Shown here one piece after another: positions 1-7,090 of a stretch of DNA of 10,048 nt (the stretch's first letter is position 1; each line of letters starts with the position of its first letter). A program made the translations under genes and the position numbers. Source of the DNA: Fimenecus sp045631075 (GTDB taxonomy: Bacteria > Bacillota > Clostridia > Oscillospirales > Acutalibacteraceae); NCBI GenBank assembly GCA_045631075.1, contig JAZQUC010000057.1, positions 1 through 10,048 on the forward strand, written 5' to 3'. A model generated the notes under the pieces. The model did no database searches. It was not told the origin of the DNA and was given only the letters and a program-made list of their open reading frames with translations.

Positions 1-333
1 CCTGCAAGAAAAACATTTCAGGCAATAAGAATTGAAGTAAATGATGAACTTTCAACTCTCAGTCAGGCAGTTGATGATATGTTCCATAGTCTTAAAGTTG
101 GCGGAAGACTTTCAATAATTACCTTCCATTCTCTTGAAGACAGAACGGTTAAAGAAAAGTTCCGTGAATTTACTGTGGGATGTACTTGTCCTAAGGAATT
201 TCCGATTTGTGTTTGTGGGAACACACCTCAAGGAAAAATAATAAACAAAGGCGTGTCAGCTAAACAGTCAGAGCTTGATGCGAATAACAGAAGTCGAAGT
301 GCAAAGCTTCGCACAATCGAAAGATTGCGATAA
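1..333 (+). CDS. rsmH: 16S rRNA (cytosine(1402)-N4)-methyltransferase RsmH, 3' end only
   Basis: This is the C-terminal 110 residues of RsmH (MraW), open from the first base of the window in frame 1 and ending with TAA at 331-333. The protein uses S-adenosylmethionine to methylate N4 of C1402 in the 16S rRNA decoding centre. The visible part holds the family signatures: ARKTFQAIRIEVNDEL at residues 2-17 of the fragment, GGRLSIITFHSLEDR at 34-48, a cysteine-rich CTCPKEFPICVC segment at 61-72, and a basic tail ending in NNRSRSAKLRTIERLR. The full protein is usually about 310 residues, so roughly two thirds, including the SAM-binding N-terminal half, lies upstream of the window. The ATG at 79 is internal and not a real start. 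An rsmH just before ftsL is the classic head of a dcw cluster; mraZ is often immediately upstream but cannot be seen here. Confidence 0.97.
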   Translation, partial: PARKTFQAIRIEVNDELSTLSQAVDDMFHSLKVGGRLSIITFHSLEDRTVKEKFREFTVGCTCPKEFPICVCGNTPQGKIINKGVSAKQSELDANNRSRSAKLRTIERLR

Positions 334-354
334 AAAGACAGAAGGAAGAGAAGT

Positions 355-867
355 ATGGCGCAACAGAACAGAAATGCATATGCATACAATAATTATAGCC
401 AGAATGCAAAAATTCATAATATAAACGGCTCTGCAGCGCCAAAGATGAAACCCGCACCGCAGAAAAGACCTGCTCTTGAGCTTGTTAAAAAGACAAGGAA
501 AACAGCAGCTCAGGTGCGTCAGCAGACTGCTGAGGACACAAAGCGTGTTTTAAAAGCTATGTGTATTGCAACTGCAATTTTCCTTTTTATGGTTCTTGCA
601 ATTTACAGCCGAGTTCAGCTTGATGAAATCAATCGTGAAATCAGTGCTGTTGAAAATAAAATGGAACTTGCAAAAAGTGATGCGATTAAGATAAATAATG
701 AACTCAATGCGATAGTTTCAATTAATAATGTTGAAGATTATGCCGCAAATCAGCTTGGTATGGTAAAAGTTCAGGATTATCAGGTTGTGTATATTGATTT
801 ATCATCACAGGACTATGTTGCAAAAGTAAACGGTAAAACCGTTGATAAGGTAATAAACGATAATTAA
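355..867 (+). CDS. ftsL: FtsL-like cell division protein (bitopic septum protein)
   Basis: The 170-residue product has one membrane segment at about residues 66-84 (hydrophobic core IATAIFLFMVLAIY). Before it is a polar cytoplasmic tail rich in Asn, Gln, Lys and Ala, and after it an extracellular, heptad-like helix at about 85-122 (LDEINREISAVENKMELAKS). The motif VEDYAANQLGMVKV at about 126-139 matches the region that follows the coiled coil in FtsL/DivIC-type proteins. In known systems FtsL binds FtsB/DivIC and FtsQ/DivIB and activates the FtsW-FtsI synthase. The identification rests on topology, that short motif and position between rsmH and the PBP gene, because FtsL sequences diverge strongly. 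An AAGGAAGAG ribosome binding site precedes the ATG at 355. At 170 residues it is longer than typical FtsL (about 100-120), the excess being mostly the N-terminal tail. Confidence 0.85.
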   Translation: MAQQNRNAYAYNNYSQNAKIHNINGSAAPKMKPAPQKRPALELVKKTRKTAAQVRQQTAEDTKRVLKAMCIATAIFLFMVLAIYSRVQLDEINREISAVENKMELAKSDAIKINNELNAIVSINNVEDYAANQLGMVKVQDYQVVYIDLSSQDYVAKVNGKTVDKVINDN

Positions 868-888
868 AAATAATATATTGAAATGATG

Positions 889-931
889 GAGAGTCAGGAT
901 GAAATATCCTGTGCTCTCGTTGTTTTATTTT
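889..931 (+). terminator. Terminator-like hairpin between ftsL and the PBP gene
   Basis: The left arm GAGAG (889-893) pairs with CTCTC (914-918), and CAGGAT (895-900) pairs with ATCCTG (906-911) around a GAAAT loop. A small internal loop of T against TG separates the two helices, giving 11 base pairs in all. The right arm is followed directly by the T-rich run GTTGTTTTATTTT (919-931), which is the layout of an intrinsic terminator or attenuator reading on the + strand. It lies 21 bases after the ftsL stop codon, in the longest spacer of the window. As the genes on both sides belong to the same pathway, partial termination that tunes expression of the downstream block is more likely than a full stop. 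Helix and T-run are seen directly; the function is inferred. Confidence 0.65.
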
Positions 932-948
932 AAATACTAATTTTTGAT

Positions 949-959
949 AAGGGATGTGA
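949..959 (+). promoter_or_regulatory. Ribosome binding site for the PBP gene
   Basis: AAGGGATGTGA resembles the full anti-16S sequence AAGGAGGTGA with small offsets and ends 7 bases before the ATG at 967. It supports that start over the next internal ATGs of the reading frame. It is less regular than the sites in front of murF, mraY and ftsW. Confidence 0.6.
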
Positions 960-966
960 CTATAAA

Positions 967-3189
967 ATGAACAGAAAACCGACTAAAGCTATGAAAATGC
1001 GTTCAATAAGAGCATTTTTGATTTTTTGTGTTGCATTACTTGTTATGATTGGAAATCTTTTCTGGATTCAGATTATAAAAGGTGAGGAATTCCGCCTTAA
1101 AGCCGAGCGAAATCAGTTAAGTGATACTGTTATTGCGGCGAATCGTGGTACAATTTATGACTCAAATATGAAGGTAATTGCACAAAGTGCCTCTGCGTGG
1201 CTTGTTTATATCAATCCATCAAAGGTTGAAACTGATGAACAGAAAAAACTGCTTATCGATGGATTTGTGAAAATTTTTGACCTTAATGAAGAAACAGTAA
1301 CAAAAAAAGTAAACCGTAAAGAAAGCGGTTACGAAAAAATTATCGGTCAGATTGATAACAAGAAAAAGGAAGAGCTTCAGCAGTATATCAGCGACCACAA
1401 AAGCTCTAAAATCGGCAGTATCATAGGCATTGACCCTGATACAAAAAGATACTATCCTTTAGGCACATTTGCTTCAACAATTATTGGTTTTACAGGTTCA
1501 GAAGATATCGGTCGTTCAGGGCTTGAACTTAAATACAATGACACCCTTACAGGTGAAGCAGGAAGAATCATTACAGCAAAAAATGCTCGTAACGGTAAAA
1601 TGCCTAATGATTACGAAACAATTTATGATGCTCAGCAGGGATACAGCCTTGTGCTTACAATTGATGAGGTAATTCAGTATTATCTTGAACAGCAGTTGGC
1701 ACAGGCAGTAACTGAAACTCAGGCAAAATATGCATACGGTATCGTAATGGATGTTAAAACAGGTGCAATTCTCGGTATGTCAACAATGCCTGACTATGAC
1801 CTTAATTCACCATATAAAGTAAGTTCAAATTCTGTTCTTGAACAGATTAAGGAAATCGAAGACGATGCCGAAAGACAACAGGCAGAAACAAACGCATTGT
1901 ATTCACAATGGAGAAACAGAACAATAACAGATACTTATGAGCCAGGTTCTGTTTTCAAGCTTTTCGTTGGTGCAGCAGCCCTTGAAGAAGGTATTATGAC
2001 AGTTGATTCAACATATAACTGTTCAGGTACAATTAAAGTTGCAGATTATAATCAGAACTGCTTTAATCATAAGGCTCACGGTACACAGACAATTTTTGAA
2101 GCAATGCCAAACTCATGTAATACATTCTTCATTACAATGGGTCAAAAGCTTGGCAAAGAAACCTTCTCAAAATATTTCCAGGCATTTGGATTTACAGAAA
2201 CAACAGGAATTGACTTGCCATCTGAAGCAAAGCCTGTTGCAGGAAAAACATATTACGATGTTCCGAATATGGGTATTGCCGAGCTTTCTTCTGCATCATT
2301 TGGTCAGACATTCCAGGTAACACCAATCCAGATGATAACAGCAGTTGCATCATTGGGTAACGGTGGTAAGCTTATGCGACCATATGTTGTATCAAAGGTG
2401 CTTGACGAAGACGGTAATATTGTTTCAGAAACTGAACCATTCGTAAAAAGACAGGTAATATCAGAAAAAACAGCTGATATTATGAAAGATGTTATGGAAC
2501 AGGTCTGCGTATGGGGTACAGCAAAAAATGCCTATGTGGCAGGTTATCATATAGCTGGTAAAACAGGTACAAGTGAAAAAATCGGTGCAAACGCAAAGGA
2601 CGAAAATGTAGCTTCATTCGCAGGCTTTGCTCCTGCAAACAATCCGCAGATTGCTGTTTTTATCGCACTTGACGAACCACAGTACTATGCAACAGGTGGT
2701 TCAGGTGCAGCACCTGTGGCAGGTCGAATTTTTGAAAATATTCTTGCTTATCTTAATATCGACCCTGAATATACAGACGAAGAATTTGCACAGGTAACTG
2801 TAACAGCACCAAATCTTATCGGTGAAAGTACAGATACAGTTAAATCAAAGGCAACAGGATTTACAGTTAAAATCGTCGGTGACGGTGAAACAGTAATTTC
2901 ACAGATGCCATCATCAAGTCAGTCAATGCCAAAGGGTGGCGTTATTGTAGTATATACAGAAGAAAATGCTGAAAAGCAGACAGCAACAGTTCCTGACCTT
3001 ACAGGTCTTACATTGACCGAAGCAAACCGAACAGCCATTAATGCAGGCTTTAATATTAAGGTTGCAGGTAATACACAGGGTTCAGGTAAAATGCTGTCCT
3101 ACAAGCAAAGCGTTCCTGTGGGAACAGTGGCTGAAACAGGATATGTTATAACGGTTTATTTCCGTTCCGACGAGGTAATTTCGGACTAA
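967..3189 (+). CDS. Class B penicillin-binding protein with two PASTA domains (PBP2B/SpoVD/FtsI type)
   Basis: This 740-residue D,D-transpeptidase cross-links septal (or spore) peptidoglycan and is the usual partner of an FtsW/SpoVE polymerase. A single N-terminal membrane anchor lies at about residues 15-37 after a basic start. The dimerisation (pedestal) domain follows, beginning with the ANRGTIYDSN motif at 58-67. The transpeptidase domain carries all three penicillin-binding motifs: S328-V-F-K331 (in EPGSVFK), S383-C-N385, and K532-T-G-T535. Two PASTA domains close the protein at about 611-664 and 673-732, each opening with a Pro-Asn-Leu or Pro-Asp-Leu turn. PBP2B and SpoVD of Bacillus both belong to this architecture, and since only one such gene is present I cannot say whether it serves vegetative division, sporulation or both. 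No active-site residue is missing. It precedes murE by 20 bases. Confidence 0.95.
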   Translation: MNRKPTKAMKMRSIRAFLIFCVALLVMIGNLFWIQIIKGEEFRLKAERNQLSDTVIAANRGTIYDSNMKVIAQSASAWLVYINPSKVETDEQKKLLIDGFVKIFDLNEETVTKKVNRKESGYEKIIGQIDNKKKEELQQYISDHKSSKIGSIIGIDPDTKRYYPLGTFASTIIGFTGSEDIGRSGLELKYNDTLTGEAGRIITAKNARNGKMPNDYETIYDAQQGYSLVLTIDEVIQYYLEQQLAQAVTETQAKYAYGIVMDVKTGAILGMSTMPDYDLNSPYKVSSNSVLEQIKEIEDDAERQQAETNALYSQWRNRTITDTYEPGSVFKLFVGAAALEEGIMTVDSTYNCSGTIKVADYNQNCFNHKAHGTQTIFEAMPNSCNTFFITMGQKLGKETFSKYFQAFGFTETTGIDLPSEAKPVAGKTYYDVPNMGIAELSSASFGQTFQVTPIQMITAVASLGNGGKLMRPYVVSKVLDEDGNIVSETEPFVKRQVISEKTADIMKDVMEQVCVWGTAKNAYVAGYHIAGKTGTSEKIGANAKDENVASFAGFAPANNPQIAVFIALDEPQYYATGGSGAAPVAGRIFENILAYLNIDPEYTDEEFAQVTVTAPNLIGESTDTVKSKATGFTVKIVGDGETVISQMPSSSQSMPKGGVIVVYTEENAEKQTATVPDLTGLTLTEANRTAINAGFNIKVAGNTQGSGKMLSYKQSVPVGTVAETGYVITVYFRSDEVISD

Positions 3190-3209
3190 ATTTAACAGAG
3201 GTAAATACA

Positions 3210-4637
3210 ATGAAACTTTCTTCACTTCTAAAGGGTGTGAAAACACAGGATGTGTATGAAGAAAGGGAAGTTGAAAGAGTAACGGATAAGGATAATGACA
3301 ATTTAAAAAATGCACTTTTCGTCTGTGTTGACGGTAACAGAGTTGACGGTCATTCACTTGCTGTAAATGCTGTGAAAAACGGTGCTGTTGCAGTGTTAAC
3401 AAATCGGGATTTGGGTATCAATGAGCAAATTATTGTTGAAGATACAAGATGTGCATTTTCGATTATCGCATCAAATTTTTATGATAATCCGTCAAAAAAA
3501 CTAAAGGTAATCGGCATCACAGGAACCAACGGAAAAACCTCAACAAGCTTTTTTATCAAGAGTATATTGGAGTCTATTGGTAAAAAATGCGGAATAATCG
3601 GTACCGTTGAAAACAGTTGGGGAAACACCAAAAATCAATCAATTCTAACAACACCAGAGCCTATGGAACTAAACAAAATTTTTAGTGAAATGGTAAAGGA
3701 TGGTTGTGAATATTGTGTTATGGAGGTTTCTTCACAAGCACTTTGTCAAAAAAGAGTTCACGGTATAAGTTTCTGTGCATCAGCTATCACAAATATAACT
3801 TGTGAACACCTTGATTATCACGGTTCAATGGAAAATTATATAAATGCCAAGCTCGAACTTTTTGGCCAATCGGATTTTGCTTGTTTAAACATTGATGACG
3901 AGCTGATTGTGGAGAATGTCAACAAAATAAATTGTCCTGTGTATTCCTATTCCACTATTGATAATAAGGCAGATTACACAGCAAAAAATATAATCTGTAA
4001 TGAAAACGGTATCCGATATGAGTTTGTGGGACTTGATTGTATAAGTCGTATTGAGTCATCACTTTTCGGTCAATTCACCGTTTATAACACACTTTGTGCA
4101 ATATCGGTGCTTGTAAACCTTGGATTTAATATTGAAAAAATCACAAAGGCAGTAAAAAATATTTCGTCGGTAAAAGGCAGATGTGAAAAAGTGCCTGTGC
4201 CAAGAAATTATACAGTTATGATAGATTACGCTCACACTCCGGACGGATTAAAAAATATTCTTTCTGCTGTTCGTGAAATTACAAAAGGAAAAATCATTCT
4301 CGTTTTCGGTTGTGGCGGTGACCGTGATAAACTTAAACGACCTGAAATGGGTAAAATAGCAGGGGAACTTTCCAATATTGCAGTTGTTACAAGTGACAAT
4401 CCGCGAAACGAAAATCCTTTACTTATAATAAATGACATACTGTGTGGTATGGAAAAATCAAAAGCAAAAATTGCCGTTATTGAAAATCGTCGTCAGGCAA
4501 TTGAATTTGCTCTTTCAAAAGCAAAAAAAGGTGACATTGTCCTGCTTGCAGGAAAAGGTCACGAAACATATCAGGTGATAGGGGATACAAAATTCCCATT
4601 TGATGAAAGACAGATAATCAAAGATTATTTTAATTAA
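3210..4637 (+). CDS. murE: UDP-MurNAc-L-Ala-D-Glu:meso-diaminopimelate ligase MurE
   Basis: This cytoplasmic ATP-dependent ligase adds the third stem-peptide residue to UDP-MurNAc-L-Ala-D-Glu. The 475 residues match the usual Mur ligase length and three-domain plan. An N-terminal UDP-binding domain ends near residue 98. The P-loop ITGTNGKTST spans 103-112 with Lys109. The central domain holds the EVSSQAL and TNITCEHLDYHG motifs, and K214 in NAKLELF is the lysine expected to be carbamylated. The C-terminal domain has YAHTPDGL at 340-347 and D396-N-P-R399. The DNPR motif is the known marker for meso-diaminopimelate; lysine-adding enzymes carry a different residue at the Arg position. The cell wall is therefore predicted to be of the meso-DAP type. 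The ATG at 3210 has an AGAGGT site at 3197-3202. The gene is followed closely by murF, with 15 bases between them. Confidence 0.96.
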   Translation: MKLSSLLKGVKTQDVYEEREVERVTDKDNDNLKNALFVCVDGNRVDGHSLAVNAVKNGAVAVLTNRDLGINEQIIVEDTRCAFSIIASNFYDNPSKKLKVIGITGTNGKTSTSFFIKSILESIGKKCGIIGTVENSWGNTKNQSILTTPEPMELNKIFSEMVKDGCEYCVMEVSSQALCQKRVHGISFCASAITNITCEHLDYHGSMENYINAKLELFGQSDFACLNIDDELIVENVNKINCPVYSYSTIDNKADYTAKNIICNENGIRYEFVGLDCISRIESSLFGQFTVYNTLCAISVLVNLGFNIEKITKAVKNISSVKGRCEKVPVPRNYTVMIDYAHTPDGLKNILSAVREITKGKIILVFGCGGDRDKLKRPEMGKIAGELSNIAVVTSDNPRNENPLLIINDILCGMEKSKAKIAVIENRRQAIEFALSKAKKGDIVLLAGKGHETYQVIGDTKFPFDERQIIKDYFN

Positions 4638-4652
4638 AATCAGGAGATTACA

Positions 4653-6014
4653 ATGAACTTAAAAGTAACTGAAATTGCAAAAGCATTAGGAACAAATCTT
4701 ATTTCTGAAAATATAATAGATAATGTTTCAATTGACAGCCGTAATGTAAATGAAACAACATTGTTTTTTGCAATAAAAGGTGACCGTTTTGACGGACACG
4801 ATTTTGTAAACGATGTTGCAGAAAAAGGCGTAGGTGCAGTTGTCTGTCACAAAAAAGTTGATTGTAATGCTCCCGTCATTTATGTTGAAGATACAAAAAA
4901 AGCATTTCTTCAGTTTGCAAATTATTACAGAAACTCAATTGAAGGTTTAAGAGTAATCGGCCTTACAGGTAGTGTTGGTAAAACGACAACAAAGGAAATG
5001 GTTGCCTGTGTAATGGAGCAAAGCGGAGAAACCCTTAAAACAGAAGGCAACTTAAACAACGAAATCGGTGTACCAAGAACACTTTTCCGACTCGAAAACA
5101 CAACAAAAAATGCTGTTATTGAAATGGGTATGGATGGTGCAGGTCAGATTTCAGTCCTTTCAAAATGTGCAAATCCTGATTCTGCAATCATTACAAATGT
5201 GGGTGTTTCACATATCGAAAATCTTGGCTCACGAGAAGGAATTTTAAAGGCAAAACTTGAAATTCTTCACGGACTTCCAAAGGGTGCACCACTTTTCCTT
5301 AACGGTGATAACGATTTACTTTCAACTGTTAAAACAGATGATTATAAAGTAATTTTCTTCGGTATTGAAAATATAAATTGTGATGTCCTTGCAGAGGATA
5401 TTACTGAAAACGGACTTTCAACAAGCTTTGTTGCAACAAAAGGTGATATAAGACAAAAAATCACAATTCCGACTGTTGGAATTCACAATGTTTATGATGC
5501 TTTGTCAGCCTTTGCAGTAGGTCTTGAATACAATATTTCACCTGAAAATATTGCAAAAGGTCTTGCAAATTATACACCGTCAGGAATGCGACAAAGAATA
5601 AAAGAAGTGAACGGAATTACAGTTATTGAAGACTGTTACAATGCAAGTCCAGACTCACAAAAAGCAGGTCTTAATTCACTTTGCAAAATTGCAAAGGGCA
5701 GAAAAATCGCAGTTCTTGGTGATATGCTTGAACTTGGCAGTTACAGTGAAACAGCACACAGAAATGTGGGTGAATATGCTGCCGAATGTAAAATTGATAT
5801 GCTTTTCACATACGGTGAACAGTCAATGTTTATGGCTGATACAGCAAAAAAATCAGGACTTGTGAATGTTTATTCATTTACTGATAAAAATGAACTCGTA
5901 AAATCTCTTTTAAGTGAAATTCAAAAAGGTGATACCTTACTTTTCAAGGCAAGTCGTGGAATGAAACTTGAAGAAGTTTTTGAAAAAATATATGAACAAT
6001 GGGATGTAAAATAA
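4653..6014 (+). CDS. murF: UDP-MurNAc-tripeptide:D-Ala-D-Ala ligase MurF
   Basis: This 453-residue enzyme adds the D-alanyl-D-alanine dipeptide to the UDP-MurNAc tripeptide, completing the cytoplasmic pentapeptide precursor. The N-terminal domain has the SIDSRNV and FFAIKGDRFDGHDF motifs (26-51) common to MurE and MurF. The ATP P-loop is LTGSVGKTTTKE at 104-115 with Lys110, followed by EGNLNNEIGVP at 131-141, which is typical of MurF. Further family marks are EMGMDGAGQI at 157-166, TNVGVSHIENLGS at 181-193, the K200 region (LKAKLEIL), the YNASPDS motif at 329-335, VLGDMLELG at 354-362 and FKASRGMKLE near 431-440. The pairing of YNASPDS with KASRGM distinguishes it from MurC, MurD and MurE. 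CAGGAG at 4641-4646 is the ribosome binding site for the ATG at 4653. Its last codons abut mraY, and the mraY ribosome binding site overlaps the murF stop codon, which suggests translational coupling. Confidence 0.95.
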   Translation: MNLKVTEIAKALGTNLISENIIDNVSIDSRNVNETTLFFAIKGDRFDGHDFVNDVAEKGVGAVVCHKKVDCNAPVIYVEDTKKAFLQFANYYRNSIEGLRVIGLTGSVGKTTTKEMVACVMEQSGETLKTEGNLNNEIGVPRTLFRLENTTKNAVIEMGMDGAGQISVLSKCANPDSAIITNVGVSHIENLGSREGILKAKLEILHGLPKGAPLFLNGDNDLLSTVKTDDYKVIFFGIENINCDVLAEDITENGLSTSFVATKGDIRQKITIPTVGIHNVYDALSAFAVGLEYNISPENIAKGLANYTPSGMRQRIKEVNGITVIEDCYNASPDSQKAGLNSLCKIAKGRKIAVLGDMLELGSYSETAHRNVGEYAAECKIDMLFTYGEQSMFMADTAKKSGLVNVYSFTDKNELVKSLLSEIQKGDTLLFKASRGMKLEEVFEKIYEQWDVK

Positions 6015-6026
6015 GGAGTTGTTGAT

Positions 6027-7058
6027 ATGAATATTTATGTAGCATTAGGTGTCACAGCCGTTTTAAGCTTTATAATTGCATTTTTATTGGGATTTGTGCT
6101 TATCCCTTGGCTTAGAAAATTAAAGTTTGGCCAGACAATTCTTGATATCGGCCCTGCATGGCACAAGTCAAAACAGGGAACACCAATAATGGGTGGTCTT
6201 ATGTTTATCATAAGTACAATTTTGTCAGTTGCTTGTATTCTTGTAACAGACCACTTTATGGGCGGAAAACTTTTTTCAAGTGAACACATTATGCCTGACC
6301 AGTTAAAGGTTAAGCTTGTTGCAGGTGTGATTCTTGCAATCGGACTTGGTCTTGTAGGATTTGCTGATGACTACATTAAAGTAGTTAAAAAAAGAAATTT
6401 AGGTCTTACAGAAATTCAGAAAACAGTTCCACAGATAGTTCTTATTATTGCGTATCTTGTTGCACTTTATATGAACGGTCTTACTTATATGAAAATTCCT
6501 TTCGTTGGTGCTGTTGACCTTAAATGGTTCTTCTGGATTTTTGGCATCTGTGTAATCTATGGTGCAGTTAATGCAGTTAATTTCACAGACGGTGTTGACG
6601 GACTTTGCGCAAGCGTAACATCAGTTACAGCTATTGCGTTCTGTATTGCAGCACTTATGACAAAATTCTTTGGAATCAGTATTTTGGCATCAGGTCTTGC
6701 AGGTGGTTGTTTAGGATATCTTATATGGAACTACTATCCATCAAAGGTTATGATGGGTGACACAGGCTCAATGTTCTTGGGTGGTATGGTTGTAGCACTT
6801 GCATATGCTATTGATTGTCCTATTATCCTTGTGCTTTTCGGTATTATCTATGTAATCGAAGCACTTTCAGATGTTATTCAGATTGGTTATTTCAAACTTA
6901 CTCACGGTAAGAGAATTTTCAAAATGGCACCAATCCATCACCATTTTGAAATGTGTGGATGGAAAGAACGCAAAATTGTTACAATCTTCTCTCTTGTTAA
7001 TATGATTGGTTGTGCAGTAGGACTTGCACTCTATTATTACGGAATTATCGACAGATAA
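6027..7058 (+). CDS. mraY: Phospho-N-acetylmuramoyl-pentapeptide-transferase MraY
   Basis: This integral membrane enzyme transfers phospho-MurNAc-pentapeptide from UDP to undecaprenyl phosphate, making lipid I. The 343 residues form about ten hydrophobic segments, starting with residues 4-26 and ending with 318-340. The Mg2+-binding and catalytic residues of the family are all present: the Asp pair D114-D115 in GFADDYIKV, D188 in NFTDGVDGL, D245 in MGDTGS, and the HHHFE cluster at 304-308 in the APIHHHFEMCGW loop. GTPIMGGLMF at 51-60 is another family hallmark. An AAGGAG site at 6013-6018 uses the last two bases of the murF stop codon and fits the ATG at 6027. In most dcw clusters murD follows mraY; here the next gene, 32 bases on, is ftsW/spoVE. 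Confidence 0.97.
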   Translation: MNIYVALGVTAVLSFIIAFLLGFVLIPWLRKLKFGQTILDIGPAWHKSKQGTPIMGGLMFIISTILSVACILVTDHFMGGKLFSSEHIMPDQLKVKLVAGVILAIGLGLVGFADDYIKVVKKRNLGLTEIQKTVPQIVLIIAYLVALYMNGLTYMKIPFVGAVDLKWFFWIFGICVIYGAVNAVNFTDGVDGLCASVTSVTAIAFCIAALMTKFFGISILASGLAGGCLGYLIWNYYPSKVMMGDTGSMFLGGMVVALAYAIDCPIILVLFGIIYVIEALSDVIQIGYFKLTHGKRIFKMAPIHHHFEMCGWKERKIVTIFSLVNMIGCAVGLALYYYGIIDR

Positions 7059-7076
7059 AATTATTAAAATAAATTA

Positions 7077-7086
7077 AAGGCGGTGA
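7077..7086 (+). promoter_or_regulatory. Strong ribosome binding site for ftsW/spoVE
   Basis: AAGGCGGTGA differs from the full anti-16S complement AAGGAGGTGA at one base and ends 4 bases before the ATG at 7091. It fixes the start of the ftsW/spoVE gene. Confidence 0.75.
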
Positions 7087-7090
7087 GAAA

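Noticed and set aside
79..333. A small stand-alone gene starting at ATG 79
   Set aside because: The same frame is open upstream to base 1 and encodes conserved RsmH sequence, so this ATG is internal to a truncated rsmH.
920..966. Possible promoter between the hairpin and the PBP gene
   Set aside because: TTGTTT at 920-925 has no good -10 box at 16-18 bases, and TATAAA at 961-966 abuts the start codon, leaving no room for a transcript start.
2003..2320. 105-residue open frame on the + strand inside the PBP gene
   Set aside because: It overlaps the transpeptidase domain in another frame, has no ribosome binding site and no domain; it is a by-product of the biased codon use.
3082..3402. Antisense open frame of 106 residues across the PBP-murE junction
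   Set aside because: It lies opposite two well-supported genes, shows no recognisable domain (His/Leu/Gln-rich, low-complexity look) and is a typical mirror of + strand codon bias.
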